NCBI GenBank assembly: GCA_001897995.1 | Contig: MKRV01000285.1 | Location: 1-63,079, forward strand | DNA length: 63,079 nt | Source: Alphaproteobacteria bacterium 65-37 | Lineage (GTDB): Bacteria > Pseudomonadota > Alphaproteobacteria > Reyranellales > Reyranellaceae | Direction: 5' to 3' | In this document: one piece after another, positions 53,247-62,117 of the stretch | Layout of the letters: each line of letters begins with the position of its first letter | How positions within the stretch are numbered: the stretch's first letter is position 1 | Made by a program: the position numbers and the translations under genes | The notes under the pieces: model-generated | What the model was told of the DNA's origin: nothing | The model's database searches: none | Seen by the model: only the letters and a program-made list of their open reading frames with translations

Positions 53247-53933
53247 GTGGCAAAGGCTGGAAGTCGCGCAAAATCACGCTCTCGCATCGGGGCATCGGCC
53301 CGACGCCAGGACGTACCCCAGCGCATTCTCGATGTCGCAGAGGAACTGTTCGGCCGGGCCGGCTACGGCGGCACAACGACGCGGGCCATCGCCAGCCGGG
53401 CACGGATGAATGTCGGGCAGCTTCACTACTACTTCGAATCCAAGCGCGCGATCTTCGAGGCCGTGGTGTCCCGGCAGGGCCACGAGGTCACGGAGCGCCG
53501 CCGCCGCCTGCTGCTGGAAGCCAAGGCCAGGTACCCGAAGGGCGTGGTGCCGCTCCCCGTACTCGTCGACGCCGTCGTGCGCTCCCTCCTGCTCGCCGAA
53601 ACGCGCGGCGACGGACGCCGGACATCGATGCAGATGCACGCGCGCCTCTTCACCGATCCCGACGAGACGGCGAGCGAAGTTCGCGCCGACATCTACGACG
53701 AGACCAATGCGCTCTACGTCACCGCCATACGGCGCGCGCTACCCGAGATTCCGGCCAAGGTCATCTACTGGCGGTACTACTTCATGATGGGGGCTTACGT
53801 CTGGACGCTGCTGCAGCCCGGACGCCTGGAAGCCATCTCCAATGGGCGTTGCGATCCCGCGGACATGGAAGCAGCGATCCGCGAGATCGTCCCGTTCCTC
53901 TGCGCCGGACTGGCCGCACCGGCCGAGCGCTGA
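53247..53933 (+). CDS. TetR-family transcriptional regulator
   Basis: 228-aa TetR regulator. The HTH domain spans about residues 20-70: RRQDVPQRILDVAEELFGRAG, then TTTRAIASRARMNVGQLHYYFESKRAIFEAVV. The C-terminal part is about 150 residues and helical, resembling the AcrR/CerR-type ligand domain. GTG at 53247 is the start, with GGGGAG just before it. It is the nearest regulator to the double palindrome at 54426-54459, which controls two divergent promoters, so it is the first candidate for that operator. Confidence 0.88.
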   Translation: MAKAGSRAKSRSRIGASARRQDVPQRILDVAEELFGRAGYGGTTTRAIASRARMNVGQLHYYFESKRAIFEAVVSRQGHEVTERRRRLLLEAKARYPKGVVPLPVLVDAVVRSLLLAETRGDGRRTSMQMHARLFTDPDETASEVRADIYDETNALYVTAIRRALPEIPAKVIYWRYYFMMGAYVWTLLQPGRLEAISNGRCDPADMEAAIREIVPFLCAGLAAPAER

Positions 53934-53936
53934 AGG

Positions 53937-54377
53937 CTACTTCAGGCGGCTCTTCAGTCGGCAGCGGCATTTGTCGAACTGATGAAGCTCGACCATGTTG
54001 CCGCAAGGATCGTTCAGGAAGAGCTGTTCGGCATCGGGCCCCGTCGCGCCCTTGAGTGACCAGTAGGTCACGCCCTTGCGATCGAGTTCCGCCTTGGTCT
54101 CGACGATGTTCTCGACCGCCAGCGCGACATGCGGCGCCGTCGGATCCTTGCCCGGCCCTTGGGCGAAGGGCGACGGCAATTCGCCACCGATCAGGTGAAT
54201 CTGGCCGACCTCGCCGACATTGATCCACATGCCGGGAATGCCCGGCAGTTCCGGCCGGCCCTTGTCGCGCTCGAGGCCGAGGACGCCAGTGTAGAAATCC
54301 TCGACATCGCCAAGCGTCGCGTTGCCGGCGTCGATACGCACGCCGTGATGATGGATCTCGAGTACCTTGATTGTCAT
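53937..54377 (-). CDS. VOC family protein
   Basis: 146-aa VOC protein. It begins IKVLEIHHHGVRIDAGNATLGDVEDFYTGVLGL, with a His pair in the first strand suited to metal binding, and has FLNDPCGNMVELHQF with the conserved Glu near the end. GQIHLIGGELPSPFA in the middle carries a second His. It converges on TetR (3 bases between stops) and diverges from the monooxygenase-like gene across the double palindrome. A role in the same catabolic route is inferred. Substrate unknown. Confidence 0.85.
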   Translation of the reverse strand: MTIKVLEIHHHGVRIDAGNATLGDVEDFYTGVLGLERDKGRPELPGIPGMWINVGEVGQIHLIGGELPSPFAQGPGKDPTAPHVALAVENIVETKAELDRKGVTYWSLKGATGPDAEQLFLNDPCGNMVELHQFDKCRCRLKSRLK

Positions 54378-54425
54378 TGCCCGTTCCTCCGATCGATCTC
54401 GAATTTTTCGGATTCGAAATTTCTC

Positions 54426-54459
54426 AGGTCATTTGACCTAAATTTAGGTCACTTGACCA
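54426..54459. promoter_or_regulatory. Double palindromic operator of the monooxygenase/Liv operon
   Basis: AGGTCA-TT-TGACCT (54426-54439) and AGGTCA-CT-TGACCA (54446-54459) are two palindromes with centres 20 bp apart, so on the same face of the helix. CCTAAATTTAGG (54437-54448) bridges them as a third symmetry. The 34-bp block is almost one single palindrome. It lies between divergent genes and fits cooperative binding of two TetR dimers; TetR at 53247 is the nearest candidate. Confidence 0.7.
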
Positions 54460-54523
54460 GACCGCACGGCACGCGCATCGTTGCGACAAGGAAAAACGCC
54501 GTGCCGCCGGGAGGAGTTCGATC

Positions 54524-55768
54524 ATGCGGACACAGGAAAAACCGACTTGGTCGAAATCGGCGACATTGCCGACGACCTCTGTTTCATTCGCGGGCACGAG
54601 CTACCTCGAGATGCTCGAGCGCGCCCGTGCGCTAGTCCCGACATTCGCCGCCCGCGCCGCGGCGTGCGAGGCGTTGCGGCGGCTGCCCGACGAAACCGAA
54701 CGCGACCTGCACGAGAGCGGCCTCTTCCGCATGGTCCAGCCGGCGCGCGCGGGCGGCGCCGATCTCGATGTCGGCATCCTGGTCGACACCTGCGCCGCGA
54801 TCGCCCGCGTCTGCCCCTCGACGGCATGGAATCTCGGCAATCTCGCCAGCCATCACTGGATGCTGGGCTACTATCCGCCCGAGGCGCAGGACGAGATCTG
54901 GGACCTGTCGCGCGACACGCTGATCGCCACATCGCTCGCCTTTCCGGCCGGTCGCGGCCGCAAGGTCGAGGGTGGTTACGAAATCTCGGGACGCTGGCCG
55001 CTTTCCTCAGGCGTCGACAATTCCGACTGGAACATGCTGGCCTTCATGGTGCGCGAGCGCGACGACGGTCCGCCGGTCGACCAGCGCTTCGCGCTCATCC
55101 ACCGCTCGCAATACGAGATCATCGACAACTGGCATGCCGTCGGCCTCGCCGGCACGGGTTCGAAGGACGTGGCGACCAAGAACCTCTTCGTGCCCGAGCA
55201 TCGCACGCTCACGGCCTGGGCGTTCAACGGCAAGTCCCATCCCGGCTCGGCACTCAACCCCTCGCCGCTCTTTCGCCTGCCCCTGCTGGCGTTGGGGCCC
55301 TACGTCCTGTCCGGCGTGATGCTGGGATGTGCGCAAGGCGCCTACGAGACGGTCGTCGGGGCAGCCCGCAAACGCAATGCGACGACGACGGGCCAGCCGG
55401 TCGGCGCCAGCCAAGCCGTCCAGATCAAGGTCGCCGAGGCGAGCGCCCGCATCGACGCCGCCGAGCTGATGATGGGCCATGTCTGCCGGCATGCGATGGA
55501 CGTGGCCCGGGCGGACCGCGATCCCCTGCAGGAGGACAAGCTGCGCTATCGCCGCGACGCGTTCTTTTCGGTGCGTCTCTGCCTGGAGGCCGTAGACATC
55601 CTGATGGGCGTTGCCGGATCGAGCGGCCTCTATCTCAGCGGCAGCATGCAGCGCCTGTTCCGCGACGCGCACGCCGCCAACGCACACGTCATGTTCTCGA
55701 CCGATGTCCAGGGCGCGCTGTTCGGCCAGCATGCCCTCGGCATGGCGGGACCGCCGCCGCTGCTCTGA
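54524..55768 (+). CDS. Acyl-CoA dehydrogenase-fold flavoprotein, monooxygenase-like
   Basis: 414-aa protein of the acyl-CoA dehydrogenase fold, nearest to the group with a type 2 C-terminal domain (HsaA, DszC, HpaB-like hydroxylases). These use reduced flavin and O2 rather than oxidising acyl-CoA. LPDETERDLHESGLFRMVQPARAGG is the typical N-terminal helix region. GGYEISGRWPLSSGVDNSDWNML and VGLAGTGSKDVATKNLFVPEHRT are the central beta domain. GGGAGGAG precedes the ATG. It is the first gene of the operon with the Liv receptor and transporter, so it may attack the imported compound. A flavin reductase gene is not seen. Confidence 0.82.
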   Translation: MRTQEKPTWSKSATLPTTSVSFAGTSYLEMLERARALVPTFAARAAACEALRRLPDETERDLHESGLFRMVQPARAGGADLDVGILVDTCAAIARVCPSTAWNLGNLASHHWMLGYYPPEAQDEIWDLSRDTLIATSLAFPAGRGRKVEGGYEISGRWPLSSGVDNSDWNMLAFMVRERDDGPPVDQRFALIHRSQYEIIDNWHAVGLAGTGSKDVATKNLFVPEHRTLTAWAFNGKSHPGSALNPSPLFRLPLLALGPYVLSGVMLGCAQGAYETVVGAARKRNATTTGQPVGASQAVQIKVAEASARIDAAELMMGHVCRHAMDVARADRDPLQEDKLRYRRDAFFSVRLCLEAVDILMGVAGSSGLYLSGSMQRLFRDAHAANAHVMFSTDVQGALFGQHALGMAGPPPLL

Positions 55769-55815
55769 ACCGCGGCCGGTCTTCGATCCAATCAACGATG
55801 TGGGAGGAAATAGAA

Positions 55816-56961
55816 ATGTCTTTGTCATCGATCGCAAAACTGGCCGGCGTCGCCGCGCTGGTGGGACTGTCGGCCTTCGCTCGCCCCTCGGGGGCCTTGG
55901 CACAGACCTCGGGCGAGCCGATCAAGGTCGGCGCCATCGTGTCCGCCACCGGCGCCGGCGCCGGCCTCGGCATCCCCGAACGCAACGGTCTCCTGCTGGC
56001 CGAGAAGGACATCAACGCCAAGGGCGGCATCAAGGGTCGGCCGATCAAGATCATCGTCGAGGACGACGCCTCCAATCCCGATACCGCGCTCAGCAAGGCC
56101 AACGACCTGATCTTTGGGCAGAAAGTGGTGGCGCTGCTCGGGCCGTCGCTCACCGCCAGCACCGTGGCCGTGGGCGGCGTCACGCACGCGAACAAGATCC
56201 CGCAGATCGCCTTCACCGGCATCGGGCCCGCCGTCGAGCGCGAACGCAAGTGCCTGGCGCATGTGCTGCCGCCGCAGCGGCTGAACGCCCAGGCGCTGCT
56301 GGAGTATGCCAAGAACATCAAGGCGACCAAGATCGGCGTGCTGCACGACGCCGGCTACGGCAATGTCGTGATGGCCGAGCTGCGGCCGCTTGCCGACAAG
56401 TACGGCGTGAAGCTGGTCGCCGTCGAGAAGTTCGAGATCGGCGCCACCGATACGACGACCCAGGCCGCCAAGGTGAAGGCCGCGCAGCCCGATGCGGTGT
56501 TCATCATCGCCACGTCGGCGACGCCGTTCCGCAACGTCAAGCAGGTGCAGATCACCCAGCCCGTCGTGGCGGCGATCGGCTCGTCGTCCTACGAGTACGT
56601 CAACGCCATGGGCTCGGCGGCCGACAACATCACGATCCCCGAATTCGTGGTCGGCGAGGATCCGCTGCCGCACCAGAAGGCGTTCGTCGACCTCTACAAG
56701 CAGACCTACAACGCGACGCCCAAGAACTACGAGGCCGCGGCCTGGGACGCCGCGCACATCATCGCCCAGGCGATCGCCAAGGCCGGCCCCGACGCCGGCG
56801 GCGAGAAGCTGTGCGAGGCCCTGCGCGGTCCCTATTCGGGTGTGCTGGCGAACTACGACTTCTCGGCCGACGACATGACGGGCATTCCGCTCTCGAGCTT
56901 CGTCTACTCCAAGCTGGTGGGCGGCAAGTACACCCGCACGCCGTTCCGCGTCACGCAGTAG
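55816..56961 (+). CDS. Liv-type ABC substrate-binding protein (system 2)
   Basis: 381-aa periplasmic receptor. A signal peptide is cleaved after ALA at about residue 29, and the mature part reads GEPIKVGAIVSATGAGAGLGIPERNGLLLAEKDINAKGGIKGRP, diagnostic of the family. Later KATKIGVLHDAGYGN and PDAVFIIATSA follow the second lobe. GGGAGGAA before the ATG at 55816 fixes the start; the same frame stays open far upstream over the flavoprotein gene, which is not a real fusion. It is followed after 10 bases by livH, so receptor and transporter are co-transcribed. The ligand is probably an aromatic or other carboxylate, as inferred from context. Confidence 0.92.
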   Translation: MSLSSIAKLAGVAALVGLSAFARPSGALAQTSGEPIKVGAIVSATGAGAGLGIPERNGLLLAEKDINAKGGIKGRPIKIIVEDDASNPDTALSKANDLIFGQKVVALLGPSLTASTVAVGGVTHANKIPQIAFTGIGPAVERERKCLAHVLPPQRLNAQALLEYAKNIKATKIGVLHDAGYGNVVMAELRPLADKYGVKLVAVEKFEIGATDTTTQAAKVKAAQPDAVFIIATSATPFRNVKQVQITQPVVAAIGSSSYEYVNAMGSAADNITIPEFVVGEDPLPHQKAFVDLYKQTYNATPKNYEAAAWDAAHIIAQAIAKAGPDAGGEKLCEALRGPYSGVLANYDFSADDMTGIPLSSFVYSKLVGGKYTRTPFRVTQ

Positions 56962-56971
56962 CGGCTGCGGC

Positions 56972-57859
56972 ATGACGCTCAGCCTGGTCCTGCAGGCTGT
57001 CTTCGCGGGCGTGACGAACGGTATCGTCTACGCCCTCGTCGGCATGGGCCTGTCCGCCATCTTCAAGGGCAGCCGCGTGATCAACGCCATGCAAGGCGAG
57101 TTCGCCGTGATCGGCGCCATGACCACGGTGCTGCTGCTCACCAAGTCGGGCTGGCCCTACCCCGCTGCCATCGCGGGCGGGGCGCTCGCCGGCGCCCTGG
57201 TCGGCGCGTTCATCGAGATCGCCTTCGTGCGCTACATGGCGGGCAAGAAGGCCAGCGAAGACAGCTTCCTGCTGCTCACCATCGGTCTCGCCCTCACTCT
57301 GTCGGCTTCTGTCCTCTTCTTCATCGGCCGCGACGGCCACCTGCTGCCGCCGATCGGCGGCGAAGGGGTGCTGATCGTCCTCGACGCCGTCATCCAGTTC
57401 CACGCGCTGTGGCTGATCGCCATCGGCATCGGAGCAACCCTGCTCCTGCGCGCGTTCTTCCATCGCACGACGCTCGGCCTTTCCATGATGGCCGCGTCGA
57501 TCGATCCCGACGGCGCCGCCACCACCGGCATCAACGTGGCGCGCATGCGCACCTTCACCTTCGTCCTCGGCGGCCTGCTGGGCGCGCTCGGCGGCATCCT
57601 GGTCACGCCGCTGATCGCCGTCGACTACACGCTCGGCCTCAATCTCACCCTCAAGGGTTTCGCCGCCGCCGTGCTGGGCGGCCTCACCAACCCGCTGGGC
57701 GCCGCCGTCGGCGGCGTGACCCTGGGCCTGGTCGAGTCGCTGGCCATCATCGGCATCTCGTCGAGCTACAAGGACGTCGTGGCTTTCACGGTCCTGATCG
57801 TGATCATGATCCTGATGCCGCAGGGCATCCTCGGCCGGGCCGGCCGGCGGGGAGGATGA
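56972..57859 (+). CDS. livH: Branched-chain ABC permease LivH (system 2)
   Basis: 295-aa permease. VTNGIVYALVGMGLSAIFKGSRVINAMQGEFAVIGA is the characteristic N-terminal part, and SMMAASIDPDGAATTGINVARMRTFTF the inner loop. LKGFAAAVLGGLTNPLGAAVGGVTLGLVESLA is the conserved late segment. About eight helices are predicted. Its stop overlaps the livM ATG. It follows the receptor gene by 10 bases. Confidence 0.93.
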   Translation: MTLSLVLQAVFAGVTNGIVYALVGMGLSAIFKGSRVINAMQGEFAVIGAMTTVLLLTKSGWPYPAAIAGGALAGALVGAFIEIAFVRYMAGKKASEDSFLLLTIGLALTLSASVLFFIGRDGHLLPPIGGEGVLIVLDAVIQFHALWLIAIGIGATLLLRAFFHRTTLGLSMMAASIDPDGAATTGINVARMRTFTFVLGGLLGALGGILVTPLIAVDYTLGLNLTLKGFAAAVLGGLTNPLGAAVGGVTLGLVESLAIIGISSSYKDVVAFTVLIVIMILMPQGILGRAGRRGG

Positions 57860-58818
57860 ACGCCGTGACTTCCCGCCTCCTCTGGATCGTCGCGGCCCTC
57901 GTGATATGGGCGGCCCTGCCGTTCTTCGTCCCGCGCAACATCGCCGACCTCCTGGTCTTCACCGGCATCTACACGATCGCCGGGCTCGGCATCGGCCTGC
58001 TGCTCGGCCATTGCGGCATCGTCAACCTGGCACAGGCCACCTTCTACGGCCTCGGGGCCTACTCCAGCGCCTATTGCACCGTGATGCTGGGGTTACCCAG
58101 CATCGCAGGCTTCGTGGTCGGCGCCGTGATCAGCATGGCACTGGCCTATCTGATCGGCCGGCCGATCCTGCGGCTCACCGGCTACTTCCTGGCCCTGGCG
58201 ACGCTGGCGCTCGGCGCCATCGCCAGTGCGCTGTTCTTCGAATGGGATTGGCTGACCGGTGGCACGCTGGGCATTGGCGGCATCCCGAAGCTCGACCTGT
58301 TCGGCTTCGTGCTCGACCGACCGTCGCGCTATTACTTCTTCGTCTGGATCGTGGCCTTCACCTGCATGGCCGTCGCCCACAATCTGGTCGGCAGCCGCAC
58401 CGGGCTGATGCTGCGCTCGATGCGCGATTCCAGCACGGCCGCCGCTTCGCTGTCCGTCGACCTGCAGGCGCTGCGCACGCAGGTCTTCGTGGTCTGCGCC
58501 CTGTTCGGCAGCCTCGCCGGCAGCCTGTTCGCCCACCATGCCTCGTTCGTCAGCACCCAGAGCTTCACGGTCGACCGCTCGATCAGCTTCCTGCTGATCC
58601 CGGTGATCGGCGGCGCGACCTCGATCCCGGGCATCGTGGCCGGCGCCCTCTTCGTCACCTTCCTGCCTGAGCTGCTGAGCAAGCTGGGCGACATCCATCA
58701 GATCCTGTTCGGGCTTGCCCTGGTCGGTGTCGTGGTCCTGCTGCCCGACGGCCTGATGGGCGCCTACGGCCGGCTGCAGAGGCGGCTGGCCCCGCGGCGG
58801 AGCGGTCATGACCACTGA
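57856..58818 (+). CDS. livM: Branched-chain ABC permease LivM (system 2)
   Basis: 320-aa permease with about ten helices. LLGHCGIVNLAQATFYGLGAYSSA is the family motif, and SRTGLMLRSMRDSSTAAASLSVDLQALRTQVFVV the cytoplasmic loop. The first ATG (57856) sits directly against the GGGGAGG ribosome site. The GTG three codons on (57865) has better spacing and is equally plausible. It overlaps livG by 11 bases. Confidence 0.92.
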   Translation: MNAVTSRLLWIVAALVIWAALPFFVPRNIADLLVFTGIYTIAGLGIGLLLGHCGIVNLAQATFYGLGAYSSAYCTVMLGLPSIAGFVVGAVISMALAYLIGRPILRLTGYFLALATLALGAIASALFFEWDWLTGGTLGIGGIPKLDLFGFVLDRPSRYYFFVWIVAFTCMAVAHNLVGSRTGLMLRSMRDSSTAAASLSVDLQALRTQVFVVCALFGSLAGSLFAHHASFVSTQSFTVDRSISFLLIPVIGGATSIPGIVAGALFVTFLPELLSKLGDIHQILFGLALVGVVVLLPDGLMGAYGRLQRRLAPRRSGHDH

Positions 58819-59569
58819 TCCCCTCCTCGCCCTGAGGCAAGTCGGCCATTCCTTCGGCGGTCTGGCCGTCCTGCGGTCCGTCACCTTCGACGTCCCGGAG
58901 GGCGGCATCGTCGGCCTGATCGGTCCCAACGGCTCGGGCAAGACCACGCTCTTCAACATCGTGAGCGGCTACATCCGCCCGCTCGCCGGCACGATCGACT
59001 ATCGCGGCGCCTCGATCGCCGGCAGCTCGATCCAGCAGCGCGGCCTGGCCGGTCTGGTCCGCACGTTCCAGACGCCGCAGGTCTTCGAGCAGATGACGGT
59101 GCTGGAGAACATCATGGTGGGCTGCACCAAGCTCACCCGCACCAACATGCTGCAGGACCTGCTGCGCACGCCGGCAGCCCGCGCCCAGATGCAGGAGATC
59201 CGCCGGCGCGCCGAAGCCGCCTGCGAGCGCTTCCGTCTCGGCGCGCTCGCCGACCTGCCGGCCGCCAGCCTGACGGCGGGCCAGCGCCGCATCCTGGAGA
59301 TCGCCCGCGCCGTCGTCGGCGAACCACGGCTGCTGCTGCTCGACGAGCCGTCGTCCGGCCTGAACGCCCAGGAGATCGAGAACCTGCGCGACTGGATCGT
59401 GCGTCTCAACGAAGAGGGCATCACCGTGCTGCTGGTATCGCACGACATGGGCCTGATGACCGTGGCCCACACCGTCCACACGCTTTACTTCGGCGAGATC
59501 ATCGCCAGCGGCGACATGGCGGCGATCCAACGCGATGCCCGCGTTCGCGAAGTCTATCTCGGAGTCTGA
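58808..59569 (+). CDS. livG: Branched-chain ABC ATPase LivG (system 2)
   Basis: 253-aa ATPase. Walker A is GPNGSGKTT, the signature is LTAGQRRILEIARAVV, Walker B is LLLLDEPSSGL, and the switch His lies in LVSHDMGLM. Q-loop and D-loop are normal. LTAGQ in place of LSGGQ is within the usual LivG variation. It starts inside the end of livM and ends 3 bases before livF. Confidence 0.93.
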   Translation: MTTDPLLALRQVGHSFGGLAVLRSVTFDVPEGGIVGLIGPNGSGKTTLFNIVSGYIRPLAGTIDYRGASIAGSSIQQRGLAGLVRTFQTPQVFEQMTVLENIMVGCTKLTRTNMLQDLLRTPAARAQMQEIRRRAEAACERFRLGALADLPAASLTAGQRRILEIARAVVGEPRLLLLDEPSSGLNAQEIENLRDWIVRLNEEGITVLLVSHDMGLMTVAHTVHTLYFGEIIASGDMAAIQRDARVREVYLGV

Positions 59570-59572
59570 CCC

Positions 59573-60289
59573 GTGCTGGAAGTGACCTCGATCTCCGCCG
59601 GCTACGGGGCACTCACCGTCCTCGACGACGTGTCGCTCCGCGTCGGCGACGGCGAGGCGGTCGCGCTGGTCGGCGCCAACGGCGCCGGCAAGACGACCCT
59701 CGTCCGCACCATCTGCGGCCTGCTGCGCGCCCGCAGCGGCCGCATCGCCAAGAACGGCAGCGACATCACCGCAGCACCGCCCCACGACCTCGCGCGCCAC
59801 GGACTGGCCGTCGTCCTGGAAAATCGCCGCCTGTTCGGCGAACTCTCGGTGCGCGAGAACCTGGTGCTGGCCGAGACCGTCGGCCGCAAGGCACGCGGCG
59901 GCAAGCTACGCTTCACCTGGGACGAGGTGACGGAGCTCTTTCCCATGGTCAAGGAACGGCTCGATTCCGCCGTCGAACTCCTGAGCGGCGGCCAGCAGCA
60001 GATGGTGGCAATCGCCCGCGCACTCCTCCTGCAGCCGGACCTGCTGATCATGGACGAGCCCTCGACGGGACTGGCGCCCAAGGTCGTGAAGGACATCCTG
60101 CTGGTCATCAAGGCGCTGCGCGAGCGCGGCATGGGCCTGCTGCTGATCGAGCAGAATGTCGGCATCGCCTCGGAGATCACCGATCGAGCCTACGTTATGG
60201 CCGTCGGCCGGATCGTGCACGAGATCGGCGCCGGCGAATGGCAATCCTTCCTGACCGACGAGCGGCTGGTGAAGGCCTATCTGGGCTGA
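59573..60289 (+). CDS. livF: Branched-chain ABC ATPase LivF (system 2)
   Basis: 238-aa ATPase with GTG start. Walker A is GANGAGKTT, the signature is LSGGQQQMVAIARALL, Walker B is LLIMDEPSTGL, and LLIEQNVGIA is the switch region. It is the last gene of the five-gene receptor-permease-ATPase set and ends just before a converging hairpin terminator. Together with 55816-59569 it makes a complete importer. Confidence 0.93.
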   Translation: MLEVTSISAGYGALTVLDDVSLRVGDGEAVALVGANGAGKTTLVRTICGLLRARSGRIAKNGSDITAAPPHDLARHGLAVVLENRRLFGELSVRENLVLAETVGRKARGGKLRFTWDEVTELFPMVKERLDSAVELLSGGQQQMVAIARALLLQPDLLIMDEPSTGLAPKVVKDILLVIKALRERGMGLLLIEQNVGIASEITDRAYVMAVGRIVHEIGAGEWQSFLTDERLVKAYLG

Positions 60290-60298
60290 TCGCTCCTC

Positions 60299-60334
60299 CA
60301 AAGACAAAGCGCCCGACCTTCAAGGCCGGGCGCT
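60299..60334 (-). terminator. Terminator between livF and the family-5 receptor
   Basis: AGCGCCCG (60308-60315) pairs with CGGGCGCT (60327-60334), and an inner CCTT/AAGG adds to the hairpin. On the minus strand it is followed by TTTGTCTTT, so it should end the receptor transcript. On the plus strand the tract after it is not T-rich, so termination of livF would be weaker. Confidence 0.7.
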
Positions 60335-60364
60335 CGTCGATTGTCTGCGGCAAGGGACCGTCGA

Positions 60365-61969
60365 CTACTTTCCGGTCTTCTCCACGTTCCAGAAGATTGC
60401 CGCGGTCATGGGCGGCATCAGGCCCTTCACATTGCTGCGCCGGACGCTCATGCCGTACCACTCGCCCAGAGGATAGTGCGTGCCGAGCGTCGCTGCCCGG
60501 ACCTGGATCTCGGCGGCGATCTTCTTCTGCTGTTCCGGATCGGTTGCGGCCGCGAACTGATCGCGCAGCTCCTCGATCTTCTTGTCGCACGGCCAGCCCG
60601 GCGTCGCCTTCTCGCAGGAAGCATTGAGGTTCTGGGAGATCACCGGATCGTTCGAATCGAGCGCCCCCCAGCTCGTGAGGAAGACGCTCCAGCCGCCGTT
60701 GGCCAACGGATCGCGCTTGTTGGTGCGGGCAACCGCGGTCTGCCAGTCCGTCGTCTGCATGTCGACCTTGAAGCCGGCCCGCTCGAGCTGGGCCTTGGCG
60801 ACCGGCGCGAGATTGGCCAGGAATGCCAGGTCGGTGGGATGCAGGACCACGATCGGCGTGCCGTCGTAGCCGGCTTCCTTCAGCATCTCACGCGCCTTGG
60901 CGACATTGCCGTCGAGGCGCCCTTCCATGCCGGCATCGGTCGCCAGACGGGTGCCGCAGATGAAGTAGGTCTTGCAGGGCTTGGCGAGGTCCGGGTTGCC
61001 GACCTGGGCGTCGAGGAAGGGCTGCTGCGTTACGGCGTAGCCGACAGCCTCGCGGATCTTCGGATTGTCGAACGGCGGATGCAGCCAGTTGAGGCGCAGG
61101 GTGAACTGCCCGGGATACCGGCCGCGTTCGGTCACCAGCGCCTTGTCGCCTTTCAGCATGGGCATCAGATCGGGCGGGATGCCTTCGATCAGGTCGATCT
61201 CGCCGGCCTGCAGGGCGCTCACCGCCGTCTGCATGTCGGGCAGGACCAGCCATTCGATGCGGTCGACCTTGGCGACCTTGCCGCCGGCCAGGCCGGAGGG
61301 CGGCTCCGCGCGCGGCTTGTAGTTCGGGTTGCGCACATAGACGACCTTCTCGCCCGGCTTCCATTCGTCGGCCTTGAAGATGAACGGTCCCGATCCCGTG
61401 GCATCACGGATCTGCTGCGTGCCCGGCGTGTCGGCGATGCGCTTGGGCATCATGAACGGTGCCGTGCTGCCTGGCTTGGCCAGCGACGAGATCACCAGCC
61501 CGTAAGGCGCCTTCAGGATCAGGCGGAACGTCTTGTCGTCGACGACTTCGATGTCCTTGGTGTTCTGCATCAGGCGCTGCCCGATGCCGTCGCGCTCTGC
61601 CCAGCGCTTGATCGACTGGACGCAGTCGGCAGCCTGCACCGGCTTGCCGTCATGCCATTGCAGGCCGTCGCGCAGGACGAAAGTATAGGTCAGGCCGTCA
61701 TCGCTGACCTTGTAGCTGTCGACCATCTGCGGCTTCGGATTGAGGTCGGCATCGAGGGCAAACAGCGTGTCGTAGACCAGATAGCCGTGGGTGCGGGCGA
61801 TCTGCGCCGACACCCAGATCGGATCGATCACCTTGAGATCCGAATGCATCGACGCTCGCAATGTCGTGGGAGCGCCCGTGGGGGTACCCTGGGCCACTGC
61901 CGCCAGGGGCCACGCGGTCGCCAGCATGGCCATGCCGGCAATCAAACGACGACGCAACAATTCCCGCAT
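60365..61969 (-). CDS. Peptide/nickel-type solute-binding protein (SBP family 5)
   Basis: 534-aa periplasmic receptor of the dipeptide/oligopeptide/nickel class. A signal peptide is cleaved after AVA at about residue 26. YLVYDTLFALDADLNPKPQMVDSYKVSDDGLTYTFVLRDGLQWHDGKPV is the diagnostic block after the start. ATG at 61969 is chosen because GGAG is at a good distance; an ATG at 61990 is also possible and has AGGA upstream. No permease or ATPase genes follow, so it is an orphan in this window. Ligand unknown. Confidence 0.88.
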   Translation of the reverse strand: MRELLRRRLIAGMAMLATAWPLAAVAQGTPTGAPTTLRASMHSDLKVIDPIWVSAQIARTHGYLVYDTLFALDADLNPKPQMVDSYKVSDDGLTYTFVLRDGLQWHDGKPVQAADCVQSIKRWAERDGIGQRLMQNTKDIEVVDDKTFRLILKAPYGLVISSLAKPGSTAPFMMPKRIADTPGTQQIRDATGSGPFIFKADEWKPGEKVVYVRNPNYKPRAEPPSGLAGGKVAKVDRIEWLVLPDMQTAVSALQAGEIDLIEGIPPDLMPMLKGDKALVTERGRYPGQFTLRLNWLHPPFDNPKIREAVGYAVTQQPFLDAQVGNPDLAKPCKTYFICGTRLATDAGMEGRLDGNVAKAREMLKEAGYDGTPIVVLHPTDLAFLANLAPVAKAQLERAGFKVDMQTTDWQTAVARTNKRDPLANGGWSVFLTSWGALDSNDPVISQNLNASCEKATPGWPCDKKIEELRDQFAAATDPEQQKKIAAEIQVRAATLGTHYPLGEWYGMSVRRSNVKGLMPPMTAAIFWNVEKTGK

Positions 61970-62117
61970 ACTCGACGTCTCCTCTGCCATTGGTTCCTGA
62001 CTAGCACAAAGCGAGCCTGCTCCCCACCCGGCCGCCCACGGGAATGTGACTTGGGCTTTGGCCCCGCGCGACGCGAGGATGGCGGCGTTCAACAAGCAAG
62101 AAACCAGGGAGAGAACG

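Noticed and set aside
54481..56961. Apparent 826-codon fusion ending in the Liv receptor
   Set aside because: The first 445 codons overlie the flavoprotein gene in another frame and resemble nothing. A signal peptide and GGGAGGAA at 55816 mark the real start.
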